A stretch of DNA of 64,000 bases, taken from assembly GCF_020283565.1 (NCBI RefSeq), contig NC_060065.1, positions 56,581,489-56,645,488 on the forward strand, given 5' to 3'. The position numbers were made by a program, and so were the translations under genes. Positions 10,924-23,395 of the stretch are shown one piece after another. Under the pieces are notes generated by a model, which had not been told where the DNA came from, made no database searches, and was given only the letters and a program-made list of their open reading frames with translations. Position 1 is the stretch's first letter; each line of letters starts with the position of its first letter. Origin of the DNA: Trifolium pratense. Lineage: Eukaryota; Streptophyta; Magnoliopsida; Fabales; Fabaceae.

Positions 10924-13900
10924 TCACAGATCAACAAGCTCCAGAAGGCAAACACACTCAATATGAGGTGTGTGTGGAAACATGTCAACTGGCTGTAGGC
11001 CTATTAGCTTGTAACATCCTTTTATATTCAGCTCTGCCTGCACAAAACATTCAACAACTCAAATAGCTGAATCTCATGAACTGGAGCTAAAATATAATAA
11101 AATGACACGTACCACCCCATGACAGAGATAATCAAGGTCACGTGCACATGTGGCGGGATTGCATGATACATACACTATGCGAGGCGCCCTAAGATTTAAC
11201 AGGAATTTAATCAACTTCATATGCATTCCTGGGCGGTTGGGATCTGTATCGGTCACACCAAATGACAACAAGAATATATATTATCAACACATTAAAACTT
11301 GAAATAGAGCTAATCTGGTTTTCCTGGCATGGAAATTTTCTACTGATGACTTGAAGCAAACATTTACTAACAACTGCATAAACCAGCATATCTCTCCATA
11401 CAAGAAATACAAAACAATGCAAGTACTGCTCTAACGTATACAAATGAATGGCGGAAAAGTGAACAACAATGGCAATTTCAACAAAGTAGGATAGATCCAT
11501 ATCTTAATATATACGTCTGATCAAGACTGCAGTCACTTCAAATAAATTGAGCAAGACAAACTAATTGAGAAAAATAAATAAAAGGATAGAATAAGTAGGA
11601 ATATGGAAATGTAGAGCAACAAAACCTGAAATAACAATGTCAGGTTTAGGAAAACTCTTCCCGAAATTCTCATCAATTTTATTGAGATCCCCCTGGACAA
11701 ATGTTGCATTTTGTATGCCATTTAACTTGGCATTAAGCCGGGCATCTGCGATGGCTTGAGGAACTACTTCATAGCCATAAACATGCTTTACACTGTTCGA
11801 AATTGGAAGAGGAGACATTAATTTAATTGTTTGACAGTTTGTCCTAAAATACTAAAACCAAACGAAGATTTAAAGCTTACCTTCTGGCAAGTGTCAGACC
11901 TATGGTGCCTGTTCCACAAAACAGGTCAAGGACAATTTCTGAGCCATCTCCTCTGATGCCAGCACATTCTTCTATCAGTTTATACAACACTTCTGCCTAA
12001 TAGGGAACATACTTGTTATATTTCTTTGATGATGGTCATGATTCAATTTAAGAAATAAAATTTGGGACATGATATAAAGAGAGAGCCAACAATTTTGGCA
12101 TAGTGTAAACCTGGTGAGTATTTGTTTGGAAGAAAGAATTTGCTGATATTTGGAAGGTAAGCCCTCTTAAGGTCTCTGTAATGCTAGATTTCCCATGCAA
12201 AGTGTATTCCTCTTCCCCAACAGATGTGTTACCAACAGAAGTATTTACATTATTCATGATGCTTACCTATCATTCATGCAGAGAAGGAACTTAATGGCAA
12301 GGTAGTTAAAAACGGGATTTTACGTAAAATAGAAAAGGGGAAATAAAATCGTAAATTGTACAATCGTAACATTAATCGTAAGATTATACAAAATTCATAA
12401 AACTCAAATATATGCATATAAATTCATATATACGCATATAAAATTGCATAAGACAAAGGAAACCTTAAATCACATTTGAATACTATGTAAATTTAAATTT
12501 ATTAGCATGAGAGTTTGAAGCCATTTGGAAATTTATCAATATTTAAATTTTTTAATAAATAATTGTTGTTTTTCATTAAATAGTTACTACTTTTGGTTAC
12601 TTTAACGTGTGCAATATTGCACATGTTAGACAAACCCATATATATGGATTACGTATGAAGGAAACTGAGTACAAAAATGAAAATTTTATTCGAAAATAAA
12701 ATCACATAAAAAAAATTTAAAAACAAAAATACACTTGTGATAGAAATGCTGAAGTTCACCCATCCAAAAACATTACAGGATCCATTCCCAGGATATTTCT
12801 TGAAATTTGAAATCTAGGGGTCAATCAAATTGACAGATATTGTTAAGGACCAATATCATCTATACTAAAAGCTTAAGGTGTTAGGAGGAAGCACCGGATA
12901 GATTCATGTCATTTAGACATCCCTCTGGGCTATTGCCTTTTTGGCTGAAGCGTGGAGAATGCACACGCCCATTTTACTTTGTATAAAAATTAAATTTGAT
13001 CATAAAAAATGGGTGTAACAGGGCTGCTCAAAACTCTAGACCACTTGATCAAAGAATCTCTCTAACAAAGAAGCACGTGTGGAGAAGCTGAAGCAGAATG
13101 TTTAATCTTAACAAAAAACTGAAAAACTCAAGTACCAACCACTTCAGGAAATGCTGAAACTTTATCAACTAGGACCTTCAGCAGCTCGGGCTTGTAGGAA
13201 GAGGTCACAAAGTTGACCATTACTTCAGGCAGACCAGTCGTTACATCCCTGGATCAAATAATTAAATGTTAATATTGATATAAAACAAGGTACCCTTCAA
13301 ATGAAACATTGTTATTTCACCCCTTTAAATTTTATGCCTTCTTCAGGTATTATTGCTCACTTTATAGTTTATATACTTAATGAAGTTTTGTTGAAAATTT
13401 GGAATTGAAACATTATGGAAATTGCAATTATCTTATGATCCACTGACTTTATTTTTTAAATTTTTACATTTCTTAATAACACATCCTCCCCTACCTTTGC
13501 CCTAGTTTGTAGATAAAAAAAATCAACTATGCACCGATCTAAATTCATCGTTTGAGCATTATCCGGTGTACGGAATCCCACATTGCATAGTGATATGGTT
13601 TGAATAATGGTTATAAATGGCGAGCATCCTTCACCATTAAGCTAGTTTTGTGCGGTTGGGTCAAGCTCAACACAAATCTTAAGATAGTATCAAAATCTAT
13701 CATATATCCATTGGGTCACCCATTATTGAGTCACCCAAGTAATGCTCCGGATGTCCATTCATGCCTTCTTAGGTAGTTATTAGTCTAAATAGTGGTTATA
13801 AGTAGTAGGTATCTCTAACCTTATAAGGTAGTTTTGTATAGTTGATTTAGGCTCAACCAAAATTCTATGGTCCACGAATATAAATGCAAGAACTACAGTA

Positions 13901-15716
13901 TCCATGTGTAACTAAAACAATTAAGACAGGGAACGCAAAATATAACTTAAAATACCTTCCACTTCTCAGCATCAAATGCTTAAGAAATCCTATGTGTGAA
14001 TGAACATTGTAGGGAGAGAAACCAAGTTGTGGATCTCTCCAACATTCTTGGATAGCCGCAAGAACCTATTCAGATGTTCAAGACAAAACATAAGGAGAAT
14101 GTAATAAACTTCCCAGTTGTGATATGAAATCCAAGTGTAGGTTACTGTCACTGTGTCACAGAAACAGGCAACAGATAATAACATTGCATACCTTATTAGC
14201 AGGATCAGATTGTAGTAAGCACTTGTCAATATTGATAATTTTATCGAAAAAACCAGGAACATGCAATCCAAGTGCATAATTTTCACTTCCAGCATCAACA
14301 TTTCTTTCATGTAACGACTCCTTAGGCAACCATTTATAGGGACCAAATGAAAATTCCATCTACACAATAAAGAAAACAAAGCACAAACAGCTTAGTTATT
14401 AACCGATCCCCTCTGCATCAGATATATAGTCTTCAAAATTGACAATAACAAACAGAGCAATAACTAACTAATAACTAACCTTATTTCTATAATGAAACTG
14501 AATATCACAAGGAACAATAGGTTTCATAATCCCATTCAATTCCAATTCTTTGTGTGAAAACTTTCCAACATGTATGACTAAGTCACGGACCTGTTTGTAT
14601 AAGAAACTTAATTAAAGGCTTATAACATAAGTGTTTATCATATAAGTGCTTGTATAAAAATGATTCATATAACAAAAGATAAAAATAAAGTCATATTATT
14701 TCCGTATAAACTATAAAGTATTATCATAAAGCACTATCATAGAGATCTTATAGGAATAAACTGAAAACAACTTATAGACATGTTATCAGCTGATTTTATA
14801 AACTCTCCTAAGTCATTTGATAAGCTCAAATAAACCAATCCAAATTGTCAAAGTTTTTTCTTATAAACTATCACGGAGAACTTCTGAAAATAAGCTGAAA
14901 ACAATTTATAGACATGTCATAACGGAATTTTATAAACTCTCTTAAGCCATTGATAAGCTCAAATAAACCAATCCAAACATGTCAAAGTTGTTTTCTTATA
15001 AACTATATCACGGAGAACTTAGGAAAATAAACTGAAAACAATTTATAGATATGTCATAAGCTAATTTTATAAACTCTCCTGGGCTCGTTTGGATTAATTT
15101 ATTTTTTATCCTATGAAAAATAGGTTATTAAAATAAATAAGTTTTTATATTGCGAAACCTGTGAATAATACATTTATTTGCTTAAGCTCCAAAATAAGTC
15201 GATCCAAACACGTCCTAAATGACAAACCTGTTCCTCTTTAGCTATAATCTGAGCTTGATATAACAAATTCTGCGTCTTACAACCACCACAATGAGGAACA
15301 TAAACACAAGGCGCATCAACAATATCAAAAGGAGGAGTTAAAGTTTCAACTTTAGTAGCCTCAGCATAATTCCCCTTCTTACGAGTTATACGGCCGATGA
15401 AACGTTCACCGGGAAGTGCACGGTCAACCATGACAACGAAACCGGTGTCAGTGACTTTGCAGAGACCTTTTCCTTTGTATGCGAGTGATTCGCAGAGTAA
15501 TTCTAGGGTTTGGCCGCGTTTTGGGAAATAGGAATTGGGGGTTTTGGGAATTGAAGTTGTTGTTGTGGTGGTGTTTGGTTCTAGTTCTGGTTCTGGGAGG
15601 GAACATGTGAGAGTAGAGAGAGGAAAACGATATGGTGAAGATGAAGATGAAGATGGAAATTTGAATTTGCGGAAGTGAAGTGGGAGAGTGTTTGTTAGGT
15701 TTGAAATGGTCGCCAT
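10924..15716 (-). CDS. TrmA/RumA-type RNA (uracil-5-)-methyltransferase, organelle-targeted
   Basis: Ten exons join in frame to 556 aa: 15716-15228, 14590-14480, 14359-14192, 14065-13956, 13248-13140, 12266-12111, 11996-11881, 11792-11626, 11243-11113, 11037-10924. All introns are GT-AG. The family transfers methyl from SAM to C5 of uridine in tRNA or rRNA. Residues 1-55 are Ser/Thr-rich and basic, like a chloroplast transit peptide. A TRAM-like RNA-binding region follows (~65-125), then Fe-S-type cysteines C137, C143, C146 and a possible fourth at 247. Motif I is LDLFCGTGTIG (404-414). DPNRPGMH precedes the catalytic Cys in VSCNPATCARD (~C503). The C-terminus PVDMFPHTPHIE is typical. Which RNA it methylates cannot be read from sequence. 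Its introns host a TRIM remnant and a tandem repeat. Confidence 0.93.
12300..13139. other. Intron 5 of the methyltransferase gene
   Basis: AT-rich, no embedded gene recognised. Confidence 0.6.
13561..13870 (+). mobile_element. Decayed TRIM-like LTR remnant in intron 4
   Basis: A segment starting near tgtacggaatcccacattgc and ending cttaaga is followed by TAGTATCAAAA (~13683), a degenerate version of the TGGTATCAGAGC primer-binding site. A second, more eroded LTR-like copy follows (~13770-13862, ggttataagtagtaggtatc...ggctcaac). The layout matches TRIM elements such as the one at 56397-57426. Confidence 0.5.
14758..15217. repeat. Tandem repeat (~135 bp x 2.5) plus MITE-like end in intron 1
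   Basis: The motif ctgaaaacaa...ttatagacatgt recurs at 14761, 14895 and 15032, so the period is ~134-137 bp. Each unit also contains aaactctc and gataagctcaaataaacca. The array is followed by a short fold-back (gggctcgtttggatt at 15081, inverted as gatccaaacacgtcc at ~15200). Confidence 0.75.
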
Positions 15717-15825
15717 TTTCGCGGTTTTTGCAGTACTATGTATGTCTGCTCAATGCTTTCTTCTTTTGCTACCATAGCCAATACATTAGATTATGAAAGA
15801 ATGAAAAATACCATGATGAAATTAG

Positions 15826-16172
15826 TTTTTTTTTAATTGCACTTTTGATCTCGAACTTTTATAAATTTGCATTTTTGGCTCTTAATTTTAGCTCATTTTG
15901 CAAAAGATTGTCTCTACTGATTTTGACTAAATCAACCCAAACTTGAAACAGTGACTAACATGTCACGTCAGCATGTCTTATCACATATGCTGAACGTGTC
16001 AGCATGTCTTATCACATATGCTGAACATATGAGTTAACTTGGTCAAAATCGGTGGGGGTCAAGTTTTTGCAAAAGGGTTAAAGTTAGAGGCCAAAAGTGC
16101 TGTTATGAAAGTTAATGGGCTAAAATCGCAAGTTTGTGAAAGTTAGAGGACAAGAAAATGTAATTTAACCTT
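15826..16172. mobile_element. Fold-back MITE-like repeat
   Basis: Inverted ends: ttaattgcacttttgatctc (left) against a right end whose complement reads ttaaattacattttcttgtcc. The inverted similarity continues inward, and the core is a tandem of gtcagcatgtcttatcacat (2 copies, ~15968-16025). No target duplication was identified. Confidence 0.55.
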
Positions 16173-16292
16173 TTTTTAGGAGCGACAAACAACACTTAAC
16201 ACTCGCATATATAAGTCTTTAAGCTTGAATGTGAGTGAAGATGTACGGTATAATAATATTAACATTTCTGTGGAGTTAAGTTTTGTTGAAAA

Positions 16293-16874
16293 TTTTTTCT
16301 TCTTCCACCGCCAGCCCTAAAACTCTTTTTGATTTTCTTCTTCTTCTCTCACCCATAGAGGGGTGGTTTTAGGTCAATTTTTGGCCTAAAATCACCCCTT
16401 TACATTTTTTTTTCTTCTTGCTTTTTAATACAAATAAGTGATTTTCACATAGTTTAAGTCTTATAGTTTTGTTTTCATCTTTGCGATTTTATCCTTTGTT
16501 TTGATTTTCAGTATTGTTGTCCCGTCTTAGTGCGGAGTATTGTTGTCTCGTCTTAGTGCGGAGTATTGTTGTCCCGTCTTTGTGCGGTGTTCATTTGTTT
16601 CAGGTTTGAAGATTAAGGTTGATCCAGTGCAGATCCAATCAATGACTTTTGTACCATCAACGCTACAGATCCGGCGACATGAATGTTCCGGAAACTTCAA
16701 TATAGTCAAATATGTAGGCTTTTGCAATATGCCGTTTGATGCTATTAACACGGATGCTGTGAGTTTGTTCGCAGATTCATCCTTTTTGTTTTTAGCGATT
16801 TTGATTTGTATTGCATCGATGTACTCTTATCAATTTGAATGAATGAATATCTTTTATTTAGTCAAAAAAAAAAA
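16293..16874 (+). mobile_element. Retroposon with poly-A tail and 15-bp target duplication
   Basis: The segment is bracketed by aagttttgttgaaaa (16278-16292 and 16875-16889) and ends in a ~13-nt A run, the hallmark of LINE-mediated insertion. Inside is a 26-bp tandem (16513-16590, three copies of attgttgtcccgtcttagtg...). A 100-codon open frame (16540-16842) ends shortly before the tail but matches no family I recognise. It could be a short LINE remnant or a retroposed transcript. Confidence 0.75.
16513..16590 (+). repeat. 26-bp tandem repeat, 3 copies
   Basis: attgttgt(c/t)ccgtctt(a/t)gtgcgg-type units inside the retroposon; nearly identical to each other. Confidence 0.9.
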
Positions 16875-16889
16875 AAGTTTTGTTGAAAA

Positions 16890-17482
16890 AAGTAATTTTT
16901 AAAAAATCTTTGGAAATAATTTGAAATCATAGTGACACCTTGATTTGATTTATTTTTTAAAAGGGAAAAAGCTTGAAAACAAAAGCTACAATATGGAGTG
17001 CTGACCGTAAAAAAAATTAAATTGAGGCAGACTGTGTAAGAGAAAGCAGCTTATAAAGATACAATTTTTATTAGTGAAAACTTATCAATTAACATAAAAG
17101 TTTATTTATTTGCATATGTTATTTTCATAAGTTTAAAAATAAGCCAAATCCAAGGGCCCTGTATCATGTCTACAACCAGACCCTTAAGTAGTGGCAGGGA
17201 AGTATTTCTCAGTGTCATTTTAATCTATTTCATCTTAAATAGTTGAGTGACATTGTTGTGGAAATTGATAAAAACTCATCACAGCTGAGTGACTTATGGC
17301 AGAAGATTTGCCACACTAGACATGATTACTGCAATTAAAGATTCTAACACAAAGGGCTGTGGAATTATTATAGTTTAAATGGCAAATTTATCTACAATAA
17401 ATATGTCCAACCCGAATGCCCAACTACGTCTTGGTTGCACCAATGATATCGCCTTTTTGAATAATATTAATAATAATGTTTG
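16890..17482. other. Intergenic, includes 3' flank of the amidohydrolase gene
   Basis: A MITE-like ATAAGCC/AAACTTAT segment lies at ~17045-17150. Otherwise nothing recognised. Confidence 0.5.
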
Positions 17483-20400
17483 CTATAATTCATCATGATA
17501 TTTCCCCTCTACTACCGGTACCTCCTGATGAAGTTTAACAAGATACCTAGAAGCTAACGACGCGTGAAGTGCAGCACCATAAGGAAGTGCATCTTCATTT
17601 ACTTTAAAATAGGGCGAGTGTCCCGATGGAAGACGTTCAACTGAGACCTCTTCCATTCCAAGGAGGAAGATGTATCCAGGCAAAGCTTCTTGATAGAATG
17701 CAAAGTCTTCTCCTCCCATCATTGGTTGCATGCCTTTAACTTTATCAGCGCCGAGCAAACTCTTGGCGACAGTTTGAAAATAGTCATGCAAACCACCATC
17801 GTTTACAGTTGGAGGGAATATAGGCTTCTCTTCATCAAAGAAGTTGACTGTTGCATTGCATCTCTGCACAGCAGCTTGTCCAGTGATAACCTACATCAAC
17901 GAAACAGCCTTAGCACCGATATAGGTTTACAATGATAGCTATATCAAGAGTACACATTGTTTGGATAAACAGCTTAATTAAGTGCTTAAAAAAATAGAGC
18001 TCATTATTTCTATTTAAAGCACAAAATGAATCTATTCTTCTTCATAACAGACCTGTTCAATGCGATGTCTCAGTTGCATGAAGCTTTCCTTCGAAAAAGC
18101 TCGAAAAGTGCCACCAATTGTGACAGAGTCTGGAATAACATTGAATGCACCACCTCCTCTAATCTTTGCTACTGTCACAACCTAGGAGATATTATTTATG
18201 TTAGGAAGATATAGAGGTCTCAGGTTTTCATCAGATTCAAAATCTTTGTAAACAAATAATGTTTTGGTATGGTTCCCAACATTTTTTTCCTCAAATAGCC
18301 ACAACATTTCCCAAGACAGTGTACCTCGAAGCAAAAGTCCCAAAAGAATACAAAGCTTTTAATGCTTCAAACAATGATGAGTTGGTAACAAGCATACGGT
18401 CTCAATTTAAGTGAAGTGACAAAAAAGGTGTAAGTGAAACTTCAAAAACTAAAAGTAGATAACAAAAAAGAGTAACTAAAAACAAGGAGTGTCAAGGATT
18501 GTTAAAGAAATTTATTTGGCAATGACGGATTAAAAAACGGTGCAAACCTAAGTTCTAATGGGTGATTGGAAAGGAAAGCAATAAATGAAATAAGACATTT
18601 ACCTGGGAGTCGAGTGGATCAATCTCACGAGAAATAATTTGTTGTAAGCTAACAATCACATTGGAAACTGCCAATATGGGGTCTATAGAATGTTGAGGAA
18701 GGGCTGCATGACCTCCCCTGCCGCTTATTGTTGCTTCAAAGAAGCCATTTCCTGCAAATATAGGACCAGACCTAGATGCCACTTCACCTAAAGGTATGTT
18801 ATGTAGGACATGCAATCCAAATATGGCAGAGACGTTTTCTAAGACTCCAGCATCTAAAATTTTCTTAGCCCCACAACCTCCTTCTTCTGCTGGTTGAAAA
18901 ACAAGAACGACAGTTCCCTATACTAGTAAAAATAAGGAATGACATCACAGATCCATAAAAGGTCAAAAACAGTATAACAATAGAATCTTTGTATCGTTTT
19001 CGATTCTTTTTCAATCTTCTTGATTATGTGGCATACGGCCTTGGCATTATCATACGGCCAATAATTGATGAATTGACTTATGTTCATACGGCCTTGGCAT
19101 GATTGACGGCCTTGGCATGATTGACTTAAAAACACAGAAACATCTTAAACACCAAAAGTGCTTAAGATGTTGGCATTATATGATAAAGGCATTTATACTA
19201 TAGAATTCATGTTTGACTTTGGTATGATTGAATTAAAAACACAGAAACATCTTAAACAGCAAAAGTGCATAATCATCCGACAGGACGCATGAGTGTTTCA
19301 AATTGCAGTATATGACTGTTATTGTAACTGCAATGTTAAAGGTTTCAAAAGTTTCCACGACTATAGAAACCCAACTACACATCAACCGAAATCATTCTAC
19401 AACTTTCCACTATCACAATTCACAAGGACCATATCATTTGTAGTTTCTGCAATTTATCAACATGCTTGGTTTCCATACAATACACCATTTTTACTTTATT
19501 TGTTTTCAATTTATCTACACAAGTAACTGAAAATAGAAAAACAAAGTAAGAAACAAGATAACATTTTTGTAATCGAAGATGTAAACTAATAATGCAGATG
19601 GAAAGCTTTTTTTCTCAAACGAAGGGCAACATCTGTCAAAGGTCATGAATGTTATCATGACGTCCTCAAATTCCAAATTTATTTCAAAAGCAATACATTA
19701 ACAAAGCATAGCATAATATTTATCTCATGTATTAAGAACAGCTGAACATAAAAATAAAATGAAAAAATAAATATAAATATAAAAAGTGAAAAACCATACT
19801 TGTAAATCTTTTTCATGCTCCTTGAGGATCTTAGCAGCACCAAGAAGCATAGCAACATGAGCATCATGACCACATGCATGCATCTTTCCAGGTACTTTAC
19901 TCTTATGCTCCCACTCCAACAATTCCTAAGGTTAACAACAACAACAAAATCTTCATATAAAATATACATATGAAACAGTATCCTCATAGAAATAAAACAC
20001 AACCCAAAAAAATTGTCAAAAAAAAGGATTGAACTTAAAGTGAAAATGCCGCTATAGTGTCTTTTTGTTATAGTCCTTACAAGTTTTTTTTGTTTGGATT
20101 CAATCCCAGTAAATTCAAAAACTACTACATTTAATCTCTGATAAGTGACCCAATAAAATCCTGACTCCTGGCGTCATGTGGCCTAATAAGGTAACTTAAA
20201 TTTTAATTTATTTACAATGGAGCTGAGGGTCGAACTCATGACCCCTAGCATACTACCCAAATTTCTCACCAGTGAATTAAGCCTACCCAAATCCCTCACC
20301 ACTAGACCAAACCTAGTGGCTTAATTAGGTGACTTAAATTTGCAGAGACTAAATCCAAGCATAAAAATTTACCGGAACTAAAACCAAAAAACACTATTTG

Positions 20401-21021
20401 CAAGAACTAAAATAATAACATTTAAACATCATTTTTTTAACCACTAGTATCTGGCTCACTGGACCGCCTAATATGGTTCCGGAGTCAGTTCTGGCATCAA
20501 GTAGTTCCACCATCTCCCGATCACAGTTGTGGGGATCTAAAAGTGGACCAACTAACTATTGGTTCATTTAAACATCATTTTGTTTTTTCTTTTAATCAAA
20601 CTTAGATAAAATCCATGGTAAAAATTAAAAACCAAAACCTTAATAAAACAATAAAAATATAAACCTGCATAGGAAGAGCATCCATGTCAGCTCTAAGAGC
20701 AACAAAAGGAGGAAGACCAGTTCCTATGTAACCAATAACACCTGTAACTGCAACTGGATGTTTATATGAGATACCCAATTGATCCAATTTTGTTCTTATA
20801 AGCTCACTTGTTTCAAATTCCTCATAACCCAATTCAGGATTCTCATGAATCTTTCTTCTGATATCAACCATCCAATCAAAAACTTTAGGCTCTTTGGCTA
20901 AATCAAGAAACTTAGGGATTGCATTTGAAGTAAAGGATGAGGTGGAATCTGAGAAAATGGGTGTTGCAAATAAAATGGAACTAAAAATGATGAACAAGTT
21001 GAGCCATTTGAAGAAAGTCAT
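17483..21021 (-). CDS. ILR1-like IAA-amino acid amidohydrolase (M20 family)
   Basis: Five exons (21021-20665, 19925-19800, 18917-18603, 18181-18053, 17890-17483) give 444 aa, the normal family length. The enzymes release free auxin (or related hormones) from amino-acid conjugates in the ER. Seen in sequence: signal peptide [19 protein letters not shown], metal-site block [13 protein letters not shown] (C137, H139), FQPAEEGG (E172/E173), GLHV (H197), the dimerisation-domain region [17 protein letters not shown], and a C-terminal HDEL that should retain it in the ER. An upstream in-frame ATG at 21084 exists, but a TATA-like element ~30 bp above it would place transcription start below that ATG, so 21021 is preferred. 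All metal ligands are present, so it is probably active. Substrate preference (IAA-Ala, IAA-Leu, JA-Ile) is not readable. Confidence 0.95.
18930..19280. repeat. Local duplications in intron 2 of the amidohydrolase gene
   Basis: cggccttggcatgattga occurs twice in tandem (~19088-19125), and aaaaacacagaaacatcttaaac recurs at ~19129 and ~19235. Probably slippage or a small nested repeat. Confidence 0.65.
20431..20545 (-). mobile_element. SINE copy in intron 1 of the amidohydrolase gene
   Basis: The complement reads gatccccacaactgtgatcgg, then ggaactacttgatgccagaactgactcc, matching the tail of the SINE at 28088-28230. Box B is damaged. Confidence 0.55.
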
Positions 21022-21103
21022 GAATGGATATTTCAAAATTAAGTTTTTTTTGAAATAATGTGTTTGATTATTAGATGCAACCATAAGATGCTTAGATTTT
21101 TCT

Positions 21104-21114
21104 CTTATTATAAG
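21104..21114 (-). promoter_or_regulatory. TATA-like element of the amidohydrolase gene
   Basis: Minus-strand CTTATAATAAG about 85 bp above the chosen ATG and only ~20-30 bp above the alternative one. It supports the shorter start. Confidence 0.4.
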
Positions 21115-22860
21115 GTTCTGATGGTGTGGAGTTTATGAGAAAAAGGAATTTGTCGCCACTGGGTAATTTGGTGGCAATAATTTGACTTTTTTTTCTTTTA
21201 TTTCTTTTAATCATATTTTAAACGTGGTCTTTTTGGTTTGAGAAATACTAATAGACATCAAAAAAATGTTGTCAAATACAGTAAAAGAAAATTGTGTATT
21301 TTTAAAAATGTGTAAATTATAAGAGATTTTAGATTGACTTATTTTTAAGTTTATAAATTTTTTTAAGGTAGTTTATGGGAAAATAGTTTGTAAAAAAATA
21401 ATTTTTTATTGGTGAAAATTTATGAATTAATATAAAAATTTATTTCTTTATATAAATTATTTTCATAAACTCAAACATAAGTCATATTCAAACGGACTCT
21501 AAAGATAAAAAAAATAAGAAAGAGGGGGAAGTAAACTATAATTATATAGTGTTCTATGTGGAAAATACAATCACCAAACAATGCTAAAATTTAGAATGTC
21601 ATATTGTTGTTGGCCGTTTGAATCAGAATCAGGACAATCTTGTTGCTGAGATGACAAAAAATTTGGTATTTTTAGCAGAGCAAATTCTATCGACCCGTAG
21701 GTGTAAATATTCTTATAGGTGTTTGAAGACAACGAGCGTGACTTTAGTCTCCTTTACTTTGTTTGGGCCTTGTATGATTTGTTTATGGTTTTTTTTCCTT
21801 AACTCTTTGTAAGTATTTGTAGTCGATCTCGGTACACCTTGTGTTGGAGAGACTGTTCTATTAATATACCTCATTTTGCCTTATTAAAAAAATAAAAATT
21901 AGGAGGGGTACGTTTTAGCCTACCATATTCTATCTCCAGGTAAAATGTCATTTGGTTTTTTTTTATCTTTGAGTAGGTATTCATAAGGGCAATTTGAAGA
22001 TTCGGAGAGATCTGAGCAATGAGAAAAACTGAACATGAATCGCATAAAGTATCTGATATATAATCGTGATCAGATATTGCCAAACATACTCATAGACCAT
22101 GTGTCAGTGAAAATTAAAATAAAAATAGAGTCAGTTAAGTCATCAGAAATTCGCTGATGTACGAGAAATTTTTTCCTTCACATCACCCGTGTTTCTTTTC
22201 TACTCTCCTTCTTTTTTTTGCCCTTGTATAAAAACTTTGAAACACATTTTTCGAAGTTTTCTAGTTTAAATTCGAAAAAAATTCCAAAAACACATTCTAA
22301 ATTTTTTTCCAAGACAAGAAAAATCAGAAAACATATTCCAAAATATTTATTTAAAGACAAAAATATTTACTTAAGGACAAAAATATAAAAACGGAAACAC
22401 GGGACTTTCCAATGAAATGGCCCAATATAGCTAAATAAAGAGCCCACTATAATTTAACTGCTCTTTTTACTTTTCCTTTTGATGTTTTCTCTTCCCACCT
22501 CGTGAATCTTTTATATCATCAATATTTCAATTTTGTCTTGTAGAAAAATTCGGTTCGCAGAAACCGAATCTTTACTAGTGTAAATTCAGAGTAAATTTCA
22601 ATTTTTAGAAAACGAAATTTATTTTCAAAGCAAAAAAAAAATTTCAATTTCTACGACCAAAGTTTTTTCAAGGGCAAAATTGGAAATTGAGTGGGTAAAA
22701 AATTGGTGGGGGAGAGAAAACATCATTTCTTTTTTTCAAATCGAAAACAAACCCTATTTACCCCAATTTCGGTTTTTAGGGTTACACTTTCATTGTCATT
22801 AGAAATTTGATCATCATCACTGATCACAAGACTGTTCTTTCAGCGTCACCCTCAATTAAT
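21115..22860. other. Intergenic with a MITE remnant and a possible LINE 3' end
   Basis: ~21310-21505 is an ATAAACT/AGTTTAT-type MITE remnant ending caaacggactct. ~21600-21892 resembles a plant LINE tail (tctcggtacaccttgtg, then ttttgccttattaaaaaaa) with no usable coding frame. 22400-22860 is the promoter and leader of the F-box/LRR gene. Confidence 0.4.
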
Positions 22861-23395
22861 TATTGGTATGTTATTCTTCAACGATCGATAACTTCAATTT
22901 TATCACATCGTTTGTGTTTGATTGATCAATTTCTTTGTTTTTTCCAATACCCTAAATTTATGTAATTTACACGTTCATGAATTCGTAGGCACCGTTTATT
23001 TTACATTTTGATTTCAAATTTTTGATTTTTTATGATTTGCATTCCACAGAATTGTTAATCCTAATTGTTGAAGTTGTTGGCTTTTATATTGTGGTTGAAT
23101 TCATAATCTGTGAAGTGATTCTGATGATAATCAGTCACTGATTTTGCCTTATTTGTGTTACTGGGAGATAGACTAGCGTTGATTGTAATGGCGATTCTCG
23201 GTGATTACTTACTGTGACATCATTCATGTTTTGGATTCTTTCGCCCGTCTTGATTACTTGTTATGATTTTTATATTGATTTGAAACAAAATGAATCTTAA
23301 GTCTTAACCCCGTTGTTTGTTATCTCTTTCTGTTTGTTTGGTTTGTAAAGTTTGAAACTTGCGGGGTTAAGAAGCATTTGTATCTGCCCTTTCAA

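Noticed and set aside
16540..16842. Real host gene inside the retroposon
   Set aside because: Short, no ATG-proximal promoter, no family match; kept only as an open question under the retroposon finding.
20602..21084. Start of the amidohydrolase at 21084
   Set aside because: It would put 21 extra residues before the signal peptide and lies too close to the TATA-like element; 21021 is a better start.
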